Shown: piece after piece, positions 25,075 to 34,682 of the stretch
Position numbering within the stretch: position 1 is the first letter of the stretch
How the letters are laid out: each line of letters begins with the position of its first letter
Assembly: GCF_000423445.1 (NCBI RefSeq)
Contig: NZ_AUHZ01000012.1
Span: 36,656 to 100,655 of the forward strand
Direction of reading: 5' to 3'
Length of the DNA: 64,000 bases
DNA from: Acidipropionibacterium thoenii DSM 20276
GTDB lineage: Bacteria; Actinomycetota; Actinomycetes; Propionibacteriales; Propionibacteriaceae
Program-made: the position numbers and the translations under genes
Notes under the pieces: generated by a model
Told to the model about the DNA's origin: nothing
The model's input: the letters and a program-made list of their open reading frames with translations, nothing else
Database searches by the model: none

Positions 25075-28000
25075 CTACTGCGTGAAGGCGGCCTCCAGAA
25101 GGGCCTCCTGTTCAGCCATGTGGACGCTGTGCTGGCCCACCGAAGCTGCTGCCGAGGAGGGCCGGGCGGTTACCGTCATGGCGTCCAGCAGGCCAGGTCG
25201 GATGGCGGAGACCGCCTGGCCGAGGTGAGCTCGCATGAAGGGCCAGGGACCCTGGTTCACCGGCTCCTCCTGGACCCAGCGGATGTCGGTGAGCTGGCCA
25301 TAACCCTCCAGCGCCTCCACCAGCTGCCTGGCGGGAAGTGGATAGAGCCGCTCCAGGGTGACGATCGCCACCTCATCGTCAAGATGCTCCTGGGCACGGC
25401 GTCGCAGCAGCTCCCAGCGGACCTTTCCCGAGCACAGGATCAGGCGATGCACTCGCGAGGGGTCGCTGATCGATTCATCGCCGATCACCTGACGCCACCG
25501 GCCCTGGGTGAAATCCTCCACGGTCGAGGCCGCAGCCTTGTTGCGCAGCATCGACTTGGGGGTGGCAATCACCACCGGGCGGTGCAGGTTGACGTAGGCG
25601 TGGTAACGCAGCAGGTGGAAATAGCTCGCGGCGCTGGAGGGCTGGCAGACCGCCATCGCCTCCTCGGCGCACAGCGACAGGAACCTCTCCAGTCGGGCCG
25701 AGGAGTGGTCGGGGCCCTGACCCTCGTAACCGTGCGGCAGCAGCAGCACCACTCCGGACTTCTGCCCCCACTTGGCACCTGCCGAGGCGATGAACTCGTC
25801 GATGATCGGCTGGGCGACATTGGCGAAGTCGCCGAACTGGGCCTCCCACAGCACCAGGGAGTTGGGTCGGGCCACCGAGTAGCCGTACTCGAAGCCCAGC
25901 GAGGCGTACTCGTTGAGCGGGGAGTCGTAGATGTCCAGGCCCCCCTTGATCCCCTCGATGTGGTTGATCGGGACATAGTGCTTGTTGGTGACCCGGTCGA
26001 CAATGGTGCCGAAGCGCTGGGAGAAGGTCCCTCGACGGGAGTCCTGGCCCGTCAGCCGGACGTGCAGTCCCTCGGCCACCAGCGATCCCAGCGCCAGCAT
26101 CTCCGCCGAGGCCCAGTCGATCGGTCCCTCGCCGCGCAGCGCCTTGGCGCGGCGGGCCAGCTGGGGGGAGACCTTCGGGTGGGGGGTGAACGAGGCCGGC
26201 AGCTCGGCCTGGGCGGCGGCCACCTTGTCCATCAGCTCCGCGCTGATGGCGCTGGGCTGGGTTCTGGGCCTCTTGACCGGGTAGTCCGGCACCGAGTCGT
26301 AGGGCTGGGGCCGGGAGTTGGCATCCCGGACCTGCTCGAAGGCGGTCTCCAGCTTCTTGCGGAAGCTGGTCATGGCGGCATCGGCGTCCTCCAGGGTGAT
26401 GTCGCCGCGGCCGATGAGGTTCTCGGTGTACACCTTGCGGATCGACCTCTTGTGGGTGATGAGGTCATACATGTGCGGCTGGGTGAAGCTCGGGTCATCG
26501 CCCTCGTTGTGTCCCCTGCGCCGGTAGCAGACCAGGTCGACCACCACATCGCGGTGGAAGGTCTGCCGGTAGGAGAAGGCGATGTTGGCGGCCCGGGCCA
26601 CCGCCGCCGGATCGTCGCCGTTGACGTGGATCACCGGGGCCGCGATGGACTTGGCCACGCCGGTGGCGTACTGGGAGCTGCGACCGTCGCCGGGGGCGGT
26701 GGTGAACCCCACCTGATTGTTGACCACCAGGTGGATGGTCCCGCCGGTGCGGTAGCCGCGCAGCTGGCTCATCTGCAGAGTCTCGAAGACCACTCCCTGG
26801 CCGGCGAAGGCGGCGTCGCCGTGCATCAGGATCGGCAGCACCGGGAAGTCGGTGGAGTTGTCGAGAACGTCGAGCTTGGCCCGGCAGATTCCCTCCAGCA
26901 CCGGATCGACGGCCTCCAGGTGGCTCGGATTGGCGGCCACCGAGGCCTTGATGGTGTGGCCCGAGTGGGCGGTGAACATCCCCTCGTCTCCCAGGTGATA
27001 CTTGACATCACCGGAGCCCTGGGCGTTGGAGGGTTCGGCGTTGCCCTCGAACTCGCGGAAGATCTGACCGTAGGACTTGCCGATGATGTTGGCCAGGACA
27101 TTGAGCCGGCCCCGGTGCGGCATCCCGATGCAGACCTCCTCCAGACCCTGGTCGGCGGCCTGGGCGCAGATCGCCGCCAGCAGCACGATCGCCGACTCGC
27201 TGCCTTCCAGGCTGAACCGCTTCTGGCCGACGTACTTGGTCTGCAGGAAGGTCTCGAAGACCTCGGCATCGGTGAGCTGGTCGAGGATCTGCAGGTAGAT
27301 GTCGCGTGACAGTGGCGTGTGGGCGCGCTCGAAGCGGTCCTGGAACCACCGTCGCTGCTCGTGGTCGGTGATGTGCATGTACTCGATGCCCATCGTGGAG
27401 GCGTAGGAGTCGCGCAGGATCTCCAGGATCTCGCGCAGCGAGAGATTGGCCCGTTTGACCCCGCCGAAGTTGTTGACCGGGAAGGTCCGGTCCAGGTCCC
27501 ACAGGGTCAGCCCGTGGCTGTTGAGCATCAGGTCATGGTGGTAGCGGGGCTTGTACTCCAGCGGGTCCAGATCGGCCGACAGGTGCCCGAACTGTCGCCA
27601 GGCGTCGATCAGGGTGATGACGCGGACCTGCTTGCTCACCTGATCGGGTCGATTGGCCATCCGGTCGGCAGCCCACTGGACCGGGGCGTAGGGGATCCGC
27701 AGGGACTCGAAGATCTCCTCGTAGAATCGGTCGGCGCCCAGCAGCAACTGGTGGATCCGCTTGAGGAACTCCCCGGACTGGGCTCCCTGGATGATCCGGT
27801 GGTCATAGGTGGAGGTCAGCGTGGTCACCTTGGAGATCCCCAACTCGGCCAGCCGGGTGGGGCTGCCCCCCTGCCAACCCGCGGGGTAGTCAATGGATCC
27901 CACCCCCAGGATCATGCCCTGGCCGGGCATCAGCCGGGGGACCGAGTGGTTGGTGCCGATACCGCCGGGATTGGTCAGGGATGCGGTGACCCCCTTGAAG

Positions 28001-28782
28001 TCGTCGACCGTCAGCTCGTTGCGGCGTCCCTTGGCGACGATCTCCTCGTAGCCGGCCATGAACTGCCGGAAGTCCATCTCATTGGCCATCTTGATGGCCG
28101 GCACCACCAGCTTGCGGGTGCCATCGGATCCGACGACATCGATCGCCAGTCCGAGGTTGACCGAGGGATTCTCGATGATGCTGGGTCTGCCGTCGATCTC
28201 GGCGTAGGCGTTGTTCATCTCGGGGTTGGCCTTGAGGGCCTGGACCATCGCGTAGCCGAGGATGTGGGTGAAGGAGACCTTGCCGCCCTTGCTCTGGCGC
28301 AGAAACTTGTTGATCATCAACCGGTTCTCGATGACCAGTTTCATCGGGACATCTCGCACCGAGGTGGCCGTCGGCATCGACAGCGAGGACTCCATGTTCC
28401 GGGCGGTGCGCATCGGTGCCCCTCGAAGCCTCTCGGTGCGCGGTTGGGGCGGGTTGGAGTGTGGCGGGGCGGGGGTCCTGGGCGCCTCGGCCGCGACTGG
28501 TGGACGCCGTACGGGTGCGGCCTGCGGCGGTGCGGCTGCGGGCGGTTCGGGCAGCCCCTGGTCGACACTGGCAGCGGGAGCCGGATCGGGCGGCGTCTGT
28601 GGGCTGGCAGGAGCCTGGGCTGCCGGGGCGGCACCCTCGGCCTGGAAGAAGGTGACCCATTCGGGGCCTACCGATCCCGGGTCGGCGCGGAACTGGTCGC
28701 GCATCTCGTCGATGAGCCAGTCGTTGGCCCCGAACTCCGGGTTCGCCTGAGGAGTGGTCTGTCCGACGGTTCCTGATGACAC
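25075..28782 (-). CDS. kgd: Multifunctional 2-oxoglutarate decarboxylase/dehydrogenase E1-E2o fusion (Kgd/SucA)
   Basis: This 1235-residue enzyme fuses a SucB-like acyltransferase domain to a SucA-like E1 domain. The N-terminal segment (NDWLIDEMRDQFRADP) is followed by a Pro/Ala-rich linker (about residues 50-110). The E2o-type catalytic core (about 115-340) carries DHRIIQGAQSG in place of a classical HxxxDG. The TPP-dependent E1 region contains GDAAFAGQGVVFETL and GMPHRGRLNVLANI. There is no lipoyl domain, as in the corynebacterial OdhA and mycobacterial Kgd enzymes. It converts 2-oxoglutarate to succinyl-CoA with partner E2/E3, or to succinic semialdehyde. The GTG start at 28782 is chosen from its GAAGG site and from similarity to known N-termini. 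Confidence 0.95.
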   Translation of the reverse strand: MSSGTVGQTTPQANPEFGANDWLIDEMRDQFRADPGSVGPEWVTFFQAEGAAPAAQAPASPQTPPDPAPAASVDQGLPEPPAAAPPQAAPVRRPPVAAEAPRTPAPPHSNPPQPRTERLRGAPMRTARNMESSLSMPTATSVRDVPMKLVIENRLMINKFLRQSKGGKVSFTHILGYAMVQALKANPEMNNAYAEIDGRPSIIENPSVNLGLAIDVVGSDGTRKLVVPAIKMANEMDFRQFMAGYEEIVAKGRRNELTVDDFKGVTASLTNPGGIGTNHSVPRLMPGQGMILGVGSIDYPAGWQGGSPTRLAELGISKVTTLTSTYDHRIIQGAQSGEFLKRIHQLLLGADRFYEEIFESLRIPYAPVQWAADRMANRPDQVSKQVRVITLIDAWRQFGHLSADLDPLEYKPRYHHDLMLNSHGLTLWDLDRTFPVNNFGGVKRANLSLREILEILRDSYASTMGIEYMHITDHEQRRWFQDRFERAHTPLSRDIYLQILDQLTDAEVFETFLQTKYVGQKRFSLEGSESAIVLLAAICAQAADQGLEEVCIGMPHRGRLNVLANIIGKSYGQIFREFEGNAEPSNAQGSGDVKYHLGDEGMFTAHSGHTIKASVAANPSHLEAVDPVLEGICRAKLDVLDNSTDFPVLPILMHGDAAFAGQGVVFETLQMSQLRGYRTGGTIHLVVNNQVGFTTAPGDGRSSQYATGVAKSIAAPVIHVNGDDPAAVARAANIAFSYRQTFHRDVVVDLVCYRRRGHNEGDDPSFTQPHMYDLITHKRSIRKVYTENLIGRGDITLEDADAAMTSFRKKLETAFEQVRDANSRPQPYDSVPDYPVKRPRTQPSAISAELMDKVAAAQAELPASFTPHPKVSPQLARRAKALRGEGPIDWASAEMLALGSLVAEGLHVRLTGQDSRRGTFSQRFGTIVDRVTNKHYVPINHIEGIKGGLDIYDSPLNEYASLGFEYGYSVARPNSLVLWEAQFGDFANVAQPIIDEFIASAGAKWGQKSGVVLLLPHGYEGQGPDHSSARLERFLSLCAEEAMAVCQPSSAASYFHLLRYHAYVNLHRPVVIATPKSMLRNKAAASTVEDFTQGRWRQVIGDESISDPSRVHRLILCSGKVRWELLRRRAQEHLDDEVAIVTLERLYPLPARQLVEALEGYGQLTDIRWVQEEPVNQGPWPFMRAHLGQAVSAIRPGLLDAMTVTARPSSAAASVGQHSVHMAEQEALLEAAFTQ

Positions 28783-28917
28783 CTCTGCGCCTTCTTCCGT
28801 GGTCGTGCACGGTGCGCGGTAGAGGTGGGCTGACTCAGCCCCAATCCACACAGCACCGTTGCCTTCGACCCCACTGCCGGGGCCCGTGTGGCCATGATGC
28901 TAGCGGGATGGGGACAC

Positions 28918-30240
28918 TCACACTGTTTTCTCCAGAGGCGAGATCCCGCGGGCGCGGTCCGCCGCGGGGGCGGAGCTGGTCCGCAGCGAGACGACCAGCC
29001 CCCAGACACATATTCCCAGCGTCACCACCGCCATCAGGTTGCGTACCACCAGCAGCCCCGTGGCCCAGCCCGCGGGGATCGGGGAGATGATGTGGCTGTA
29101 GCTCAGCGGGTAGACGCACTGAGTGAGGAGGCCGGTGGCGAACAGCGCGCCGGCGATCCCCAGGCAGATCCGCCCGACCCGATCCAGGCGGCGTCTGGGC
29201 CAGTCCGCCTCGTCGCCGGACCGGTCGAGCAGCACGGCCACCGGAGCGCCCCACCAGATGAAGTACTGGGGGGACAGCGTCTTGTTGGCCACGATCAGCG
29301 CCCCGATGATCACCGCGGCGCCGAGCACCGCCTGCCGGTGGCTGAGTCCGCCGCGGGCCCAGGCGATCCAGCCGATCAGTGCCGCGGCGGCCACCGCCAG
29401 CACCATCGCCACCGACGAGAGGTTGAGCCACTCGGAAACGCCCGGGCCGCTGATCTCGTAGGCGTTGAAGGTCGACAGCGCCACCAGGTACTGATCGGGG
29501 GCCGAGATCGCGCGCTGCAACATCGGGACGGTGGCGGGGATCGACTCGATCTGCAGGCCCCGGTCGGACTGCCAGGTCAGCGGTGACAGCGAGCGCGTGA
29601 TCCCGGCAGCGGCCAGGGAGCACAGTGCCAGTGCTGCGCCGCTGATCGCGAATGCCACCGCCCTGCGTACCGCTGCCCGGGTGCGTCCGATCATCGGCAG
29701 GATGAGCAGGGCCGGCCAGAGCTTGATGGCGGCCCCCACTGCCACTGCCGCCCCGCAGGCGGAGGGGTGACGCCGGAACCACAAGGCCGCCAGACCCATC
29801 GAGACTGCCGGAACCATGTCGAAACGGAACCACATCAAGGGCCCGATGGCCATCACGAAGAGGATCCACCACAGCGCCCCGACCCGGTGACCGTAGCGCC
29901 ACAGGGCCAGTGTCATGATGGCGTCCAGCACGATCATCGCGACCACGAACAGCACGAGGAAATAGTTCGCATCGGAGCCGCCGGAGGCCCATAGCAGGGT
30001 TCTCATACCCCAGATCACCGGCACCGGGTACTCCCTCAGCATCTCCTGGACCGGAATGTGAGCTGCGGTGAGCCAGTAGTGGTAGTACCCCACGTCCCCG
30101 GTGATGTAGGAGGCATTGGGCAGTGTGAAGATCCGCAGCATCAGCAGCCTGGTGAGCACCCACAGCGCGGTGACACCGGCACCGGTGAGAAATTCGGCAC
30201 GCGCCCGGTTGAAGGTCTTGCTCTGCTGAGGGTCCGGCAC
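28918..30240 (-). CDS. GT87-like (DUF2029) polyprenyl-phosphate mannosyltransferase, multi-pass
   Basis: This 440-residue membrane protein has about ten hydrophobic segments. After the first membrane helix comes YITGDVGYYHYWL, where an acidic residue in the first extracytoplasmic loop is typical of GT-C glycosyltransferases. The REYPVPVIWGM and AAIKLWPALLILPMIG segments are family-like (GT87). Such enzymes add mannose from polyprenyl phosphomannose to envelope glycolipids; the acceptor here is unknown. The frame extends to an ATG at 30330, but the GTG at 30240 starts where the sequence becomes family-like. The start remains uncertain. Upstream on the same strand is tRNA-Arg. Confidence 0.65.
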   Translation of the reverse strand: MPDPQQSKTFNRARAEFLTGAGVTALWVLTRLLMLRIFTLPNASYITGDVGYYHYWLTAAHIPVQEMLREYPVPVIWGMRTLLWASGGSDANYFLVLFVVAMIVLDAIMTLALWRYGHRVGALWWILFVMAIGPLMWFRFDMVPAVSMGLAALWFRRHPSACGAAVAVGAAIKLWPALLILPMIGRTRAAVRRAVAFAISGAALALCSLAAAGITRSLSPLTWQSDRGLQIESIPATVPMLQRAISAPDQYLVALSTFNAYEISGPGVSEWLNLSSVAMVLAVAAAALIGWIAWARGGLSHRQAVLGAAVIIGALIVANKTLSPQYFIWWGAPVAVLLDRSGDEADWPRRRLDRVGRICLGIAGALFATGLLTQCVYPLSYSHIISPIPAGWATGLLVVRNLMAVVTLGICVWGLVVSLRTSSAPAADRARGISPLEKTV

Positions 30241-30342
30241 GGGGCCCCACTGTACTGGTTGCCCCCCAGCACACAGCCCGGCTGCTGCCCCCGCAGAGGT
30301 CCCGGGCCGGTCCTGACACGGTCCCTGCAACCATCATGCGGG

Positions 30343-30414
30343 CGCCCCCGGCGCGATTCGAACGCGCGCTCCCGCCTCCGGAGGGCGGTGCTCTATCCCC
30401 TGAGCTACGGGGGC
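30343..30414 (-). tRNA. tRNA-Arg (CCG)
   Basis: This 72-base cloverleaf has an acceptor stem of GCCCCCG paired with CGGGGGC, anticodon loop CTCCGGA (anticodon CCG) and T-loop TTCGAAT. No CCA is encoded. It lies upstream of lysA, near where argS sits in some actinobacteria. Confidence 0.93.
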
Positions 30415-30569
30415 CCGGTCCGAATCCTCGGACCAGTCATCGACTGTAGCGCCTGGCGGGCGGAAGCGGCAATCCGGGCGGGCGATCTGGCCTACCAGGT
30501 CATCGTACGGGTGGTCCGGCCATCTTGGGCGGTGGACGATGTGCGGGGCCGGTGGCGCAGATGGCAGGC

Positions 30570-30575
30570 TAGCGT
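30570..30575 (+). promoter_or_regulatory. -10-like box at lysA
   Basis: TAGCGT ends one base before the first ATG (30577) and ten bases before a second in-frame ATG at 30586. If functional, it favours the second ATG as a leaderless start. Confidence 0.3.
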
Positions 30576-30576
30576 C

Positions 30577-32001
30577 ATGACCCATATGCATGTGGCAGGC
30601 TCTGTCCACGCCGACGTCGCCGCAGCAGGGCCGCAGTGGCTCACCGTTCCCACCGACGTCAATGAGTTGGACCCGGAGCTGTGGAGTTCGACGGTGCGGC
30701 GGCGTCGCGACGGGGTCCTGGAGGTGGGCGGGATCGACCTCAGGACTCTTGTCGGCCAGGTCGGTACCCCGGCGTACATCATCGATGAGGTGGACTTCCG
30801 GTCGCGTGCCCGGGCCTTCCGGGACGCCTTCGCCGGCTGGGACGTGTACTACGCCAGCAAGGCCTTCATCACCCGCACCGTGGCCGGTTGGGTCCACCAG
30901 GAGGGGCTGTTCCTGGAGGTCTGCACCGAGGGCGAGCTGAGGACTGCTCTGGAGGGCGGCTTCCAGGCGGCCCGGATCGGCATGCACGGCAACAACAAGT
31001 CGCGCCGGGAGCTGGAGCTGGCGCTGCGGGCCGGGGTGGGACGGATCATCGTCGACTCCTTGGACGAGATCGACCGGATCGAGGAGCTGTGCCAGCGCCT
31101 GGAGGTGAGGGCCCGCGTCATGGTGCGGGTGACCCCCGGGGTGGAGGCGCACACCCACGAGTACATCGCCACCGCCCATGAGGACCAGAAGTTCGGATTC
31201 TCGATCGCCAATGGCGCCGCGATGGTGGCGATGGTGAGATGTCAGTCCAGTCCGCTCATCGAGCTGCTCGGCATCCACTCCCATATCGGCTCGCAGATCT
31301 TCGACACCGGCGGTTTCGAGGTGGCGGCCCGACGCACCATGAAACTGCGCTGGCAGTTCCGCCAGGCCACCGGCGTGCTGCTGCCCGAGTTGGATCTCGG
31401 TGGTGGATTCGGCGTCGCCTACACCTCCCAGGACACCCCTTCGACACCTCAGGACCTGGCCGCCGACCTGCGCGACATCGTCGAGAGCGAGGCCGCTGCC
31501 CACCAGATGCCGGTTCCCCACGTCTGTCTGGAACCGGGCAGGGCGATTGTCGGACCGGCCGGGATGGCGGTCTATGAGGTCGGCACCGTCAAGCCGGTCG
31601 ACCTGGACGGCGGGGCCCAGCGGGTCTACGTCTCGGTGGACGGCGGGATGAGTGACAACATCCGCCCGGCGCTGTATGCCGCCGAGTACTCGGCGGTGCT
31701 GGCCAACCGGTCCTCTGCCGAGCCCGGAACCCTGTGCCGGGTGGTCGGCAAGCACTGCGAGGGGGGCGACATCCTGGTCCGCGACGTCTACCTTCCCGCC
31801 GACATCCATCCGGGGGATCTCATCGCAGTGCCCACCTCGGGGGCCTACTCCCGCTCGATGGCCAGCAACTACAACCATGTGCCGCGCCCCCCGGTGATCT
31901 CGGTCCGTCAGGCAGAATGGACCACGCTGCTGCGCCGCGAGACCCTCGACGATCTGCTCGCCCTGGATGCCGGTCCGATCACCGGAACCCTCCCGCGTTG
32001 A
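30577..32001 (+). CDS. lysA: Diaminopimelate decarboxylase
   Basis: This 474-residue PLP enzyme makes lysine from meso-diaminopimelate. The PLP lysine is in VYYASKAFITRTV. HGNNKSRRELELAL, GIHSHIGSQIF and DLGGGFGVAY line the cofactor site. CLEPGRAIVG and the cross-subunit Cys in GKHCEGGDIL complete the family set. The ATG at 30577 is given, but MHVAG from 30586 is possible. The long open frame upstream to 30058 crosses the tRNA and is not coding. It leads a forward block with hom and thrB, as in mycobacteria. Confidence 0.94.
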   Translation: MTHMHVAGSVHADVAAAGPQWLTVPTDVNELDPELWSSTVRRRRDGVLEVGGIDLRTLVGQVGTPAYIIDEVDFRSRARAFRDAFAGWDVYYASKAFITRTVAGWVHQEGLFLEVCTEGELRTALEGGFQAARIGMHGNNKSRRELELALRAGVGRIIVDSLDEIDRIEELCQRLEVRARVMVRVTPGVEAHTHEYIATAHEDQKFGFSIANGAAMVAMVRCQSSPLIELLGIHSHIGSQIFDTGGFEVAARRTMKLRWQFRQATGVLLPELDLGGGFGVAYTSQDTPSTPQDLAADLRDIVESEAAAHQMPVPHVCLEPGRAIVGPAGMAVYEVGTVKPVDLDGGAQRVYVSVDGGMSDNIRPALYAAEYSAVLANRSSAEPGTLCRVVGKHCEGGDILVRDVYLPADIHPGDLIAVPTSGAYSRSMASNYNHVPRPPVISVRQAEWTTLLRRETLDDLLALDAGPITGTLPR

Positions 32002-32041
32002 AGCCACCAACCCGATGAATCCAGCAGAAGGACCCGCTCAG

Positions 32042-33406
32042 ATGACCCTCACCAGCCCCCGCCCGGTTTCCGCCCCCTCAGGGCTGCCCCAGGAGCAGCT
32101 GCACCCGGGCACCCCGCTGCGGGTCGGCCTGCTGGGCTGCGGTGTGGTGGGTTCCCAGGTGGCCAGGATGATCCTGTCGCGCAGTGACGACATCTGCGCC
32201 CGGGTCGGCCGGTCGGTGGAGCTGGCCGGGATCGCGGTGGCCCACCCGGACCGCCCCCGTGCCCGGCTTCCCCAGGACCTGTTCACCGCAGACGCCGAGT
32301 CCCTGGTGGCCCGCGATGACATCGACATCGTCGTCGAGGTGATCGGTGGTATCCATCCCGCCTATGAGCTCATCATGACCGCCATCGAGCACGGTTCCTC
32401 GGTGGTCACCGCCAACAAGGCGCTGTTGGCGGCCCATGGCCATGAGATCTACGCCGCCGCGGACGCCCACGGCGTCGACGTCTACTACGAGGCTGCGGTG
32501 GCCGGCGCCATCCCGATCGTCCGCCCGCTGCGCGAGTCCCTGGTCGGCGACGAAATCCGGCGGGTGATGGGCATCGTCAACGGCACCACCAACTACATCC
32601 TGGACAAGATGACCAGCGAGGGGATGTCCTTCGACCAGGCACTCGCGGATGCCCAGCGGCTGGGCTTCGCCGAGTCCGATCCGACGGCCGACGTCGAGGG
32701 CTTCGACGCCGCCGCCAAGGCCGCGATCCTGGCCTCACTGGCCTTTCACACCCGGATCCGCGGTTCCCAGGTGTACCGCGAGGGAATCACCGGCATCACT
32801 CCCGAGGACATCACCGCTGCCCGCGGGATGGGTTGCGTCATCAAGCTGCTGGCGATCTGCGAGATGGAGCCCGAGGGGGTCTCGGTGCGGGTCCATCCGG
32901 CGCTGGTTCCGGAGGACCATCCGCTGGGCGGAATCCGCGGCGCCAACAATGCGATCTTCGTGGAGGCCCGGGAGGCCGGGCACCTGATGTTCATGGGCCC
33001 AGGCGCCGGCGGATCCCCCACCGCCTCGGCGGTGATGGGTGATCTGGTGACGGTCGCCCGCAACCGGATGCGCGGCGTCGCCGGGCAACCCCAGGCGATC
33101 TACGGGGACGTACCGGTGGCCGACATCGGTACCGTCCACACCCGTTTCCAGCTGAGCATCCAGGTACGCGACCAGCCCGGCATCCTCTCCCAGGTCGCCT
33201 CGATCTTCGCCTCCCACGGCGTCTCCCTGCAGACCGTCCAGCAGTCGGCCCTGGAGGGGGCCGGTAAGGAGGACGGCTGGTCGGCGACCCTGCGGATGGT
33301 CGTCCACCAGACGCGGGAGTCAGACTTCGAGGCCTGCCTGGTCGAGCTCAGTCAGTCGCCGTTGGTCAACGGGGAACCCCGGTTCATCCGGGTCGAGGGG
33401 ATGTGA
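32042..33406 (+). CDS. hom: Homoserine dehydrogenase
   Basis: This 454-residue enzyme reduces aspartate semialdehyde to homoserine. The NAD(P) domain opens with VGLLGCGVVGSQVARMI. The signature region VNGTTNYILDKM with ESDPTADVEGFDAAAKAAI follows. A C-terminal ACT domain (about 365-454, DQPGILSQVASIFASHGVSL) should mediate threonine feedback. The ATG at 32042 has an AGAAGGA site nine bases ahead; the upstream ATG at 32015 has none. thrB follows immediately, with no thrC between them. Confidence 0.94.
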   Translation: MTLTSPRPVSAPSGLPQEQLHPGTPLRVGLLGCGVVGSQVARMILSRSDDICARVGRSVELAGIAVAHPDRPRARLPQDLFTADAESLVARDDIDIVVEVIGGIHPAYELIMTAIEHGSSVVTANKALLAAHGHEIYAAADAHGVDVYYEAAVAGAIPIVRPLRESLVGDEIRRVMGIVNGTTNYILDKMTSEGMSFDQALADAQRLGFAESDPTADVEGFDAAAKAAILASLAFHTRIRGSQVYREGITGITPEDITAARGMGCVIKLLAICEMEPEGVSVRVHPALVPEDHPLGGIRGANNAIFVEAREAGHLMFMGPGAGGSPTASAVMGDLVTVARNRMRGVAGQPQAIYGDVPVADIGTVHTRFQLSIQVRDQPGILSQVASIFASHGVSLQTVQQSALEGAGKEDGWSATLRMVVHQTRESDFEACLVELSQSPLVNGEPRFIRVEGM

Positions 33407-33407
33407 G

Positions 33408-34373
33408 ATGGCGGCGAATCCTGCCGAGCCACTCGCCGGCCGCAAGGTCCGCGTCGAGGTGCCGGCCACCTCGGCGAATCTGGGCCCGGGATATGACTGC
33501 GTGGGTGTCAGCCTCAGCATGTGGGACCACGTCTCGGTGACCACACGTGACAGGCCCGGGTTGAGCATCCGAGTGGCCGGCGAGGGCCATGACACCGTGC
33601 CCCACGACGAGTCCCACCTGGTGGTGGCGACCCTGCGGCAGGGGCTGGTGGACCTGGGCCATCCCCGCCCGGACATCGGCCTGAAGCTGTCCGCCCACAA
33701 CCGGACACCCCACAGCCGAGGGCTGGGATCCTCTGCGGCGGCGATCGCCTCGGGGCTGTGCCTGGCCTGGGGACTGGCCCGACCGGGGGAGCCCCTGGAT
33801 CGTGACCGGCTACTCACCATGGCCGCTGCGATCGAGGGCCACCCCGACAATGCCGCGCCGGCCATCATGGGGGGCGCCCAGGTCGCCTGGGTGCAGGACG
33901 GCGAGGTGCGTCACATCGGGCTGGACGTGCATCCCAGGATCCGATTCCGGGCCTACGTGCCGGACCGTCATGTCCCCACCGCGCTGGCCCGACACGTGTT
34001 GCCGGCGACCATCCCGCGTGCCGATGCCGTTCACCAGGTGCTGGCCTCGACCCTGCTGGTGACCGCCTTGAGCACCGCTCCGCAGTATCTGCTGGCCGCC
34101 ACCCAGGACTGGATCCACCAGCCCTATCGGCGTCCTCTGATGCCCGAGTCCGGGGATCTCATCGATCGGCTCCGGGCAGTAGGGGTTCCGGCTGTGATCT
34201 CGGGGGCCGGACCCACCGTGCTGGCCCTGGGGAACGCGCAGATGCTGCAGGCCGCCGACCGGGTCGACGCCGACGGCTTCGTCGTCTCGGATCTGGAGCT
34301 GGCGGGCGGCGTCCGGCTGCTGGCCGAGGAGGGGCAGCACGCCGGCACCGACCCGTCTGGTGACAGCGAGTAG
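33408..34373 (+). CDS. thrB: Homoserine kinase
   Basis: This 321-residue GHMP kinase phosphorylates homoserine. The N-terminal VPATSANLGPGYDCVGV and the ATP loop HSRGLGSSAAAIASGL are diagnostic, and the C-terminal GHMP motif is AVISGAGPTVLAL. The ATG lies one base after the hom stop, so the two are coupled. In mycobacteria thrC sits between hom and thrB; here it is missing from this position, so threonine synthase must be encoded elsewhere. Confidence 0.94.
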   Translation: MAANPAEPLAGRKVRVEVPATSANLGPGYDCVGVSLSMWDHVSVTTRDRPGLSIRVAGEGHDTVPHDESHLVVATLRQGLVDLGHPRPDIGLKLSAHNRTPHSRGLGSSAAAIASGLCLAWGLARPGEPLDRDRLLTMAAAIEGHPDNAAPAIMGGAQVAWVQDGEVRHIGLDVHPRIRFRAYVPDRHVPTALARHVLPATIPRADAVHQVLASTLLVTALSTAPQYLLAATQDWIHQPYRRPLMPESGDLIDRLRAVGVPAVISGAGPTVLALGNAQMLQAADRVDADGFVVSDLELAGGVRLLAEEGQHAGTDPSGDSE

Positions 34374-34415
34374 CACTCGGGCCTAGACCGGCCTGATGAC
34401 GCCCAGCGGTCTCGC

Positions 34416-34424
34416 TGCTATACT
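34416..34424 (+). promoter_or_regulatory. Extended -10 promoter for rho
   Basis: TGCTATACT is an extended -10 element, the best AT-rich promoter box in this gap. It predicts a transcript start near 34431 and a rho leader of about 250 bases. Confidence 0.6.
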
Positions 34425-34466
34425 CGGATACAACGCGTCACCGACGCGATTTCCCCGTCGTGGTGC

Positions 34467-34682
34467 ATGAGATGCCCTGACGTGCGAGATTCCCTCATCT
34501 GTGAGAGCTCCTCAGCTGTGGGTGTCTGGCGTAGCGCACTCAGCCCATCACCGGGGTTCCTTCTGGCTGCAGCCTCCCTACCGGCCCTCGAAGGGGCCCG
34601 AGGTGAGATGTGCGGCCAACAGATTCTTCCGCCTACCGGGCAGATCCTCCCGGGACAAGGCAGTGTGAAGGGACATACGTGA
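34467..34682 (+). CDS. Possible upstream ORF in the rho leader
   Basis: A 71-codon frame (start MRCPDVRDSLICESS) lies entirely within the predicted rho leader and fills most of the gap between thrB and rho. Its TGA overlaps the rho GTG start in a GTGA arrangement, the same geometry used by real coupled genes in this window. The ribosome site is weak, the amino-acid composition is unremarkable and no family is recognised. It could be a regulatory leader ORF or a chance frame in high-GC DNA. Confidence 0.3.
   Translation: MRCPDVRDSLICESSSAVGVWRSALSPSPGFLLAAASLPALEGARGEMCGQQILPPTGQILPGQGSVKGHT

Noticed and set aside
25120..27309. A 729-residue forward frame opposite kgd, and a similar one at 27319-28776
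   Set aside because: Both are exact antisense shadows of the Kgd fusion protein, with no motif or ribosome site.
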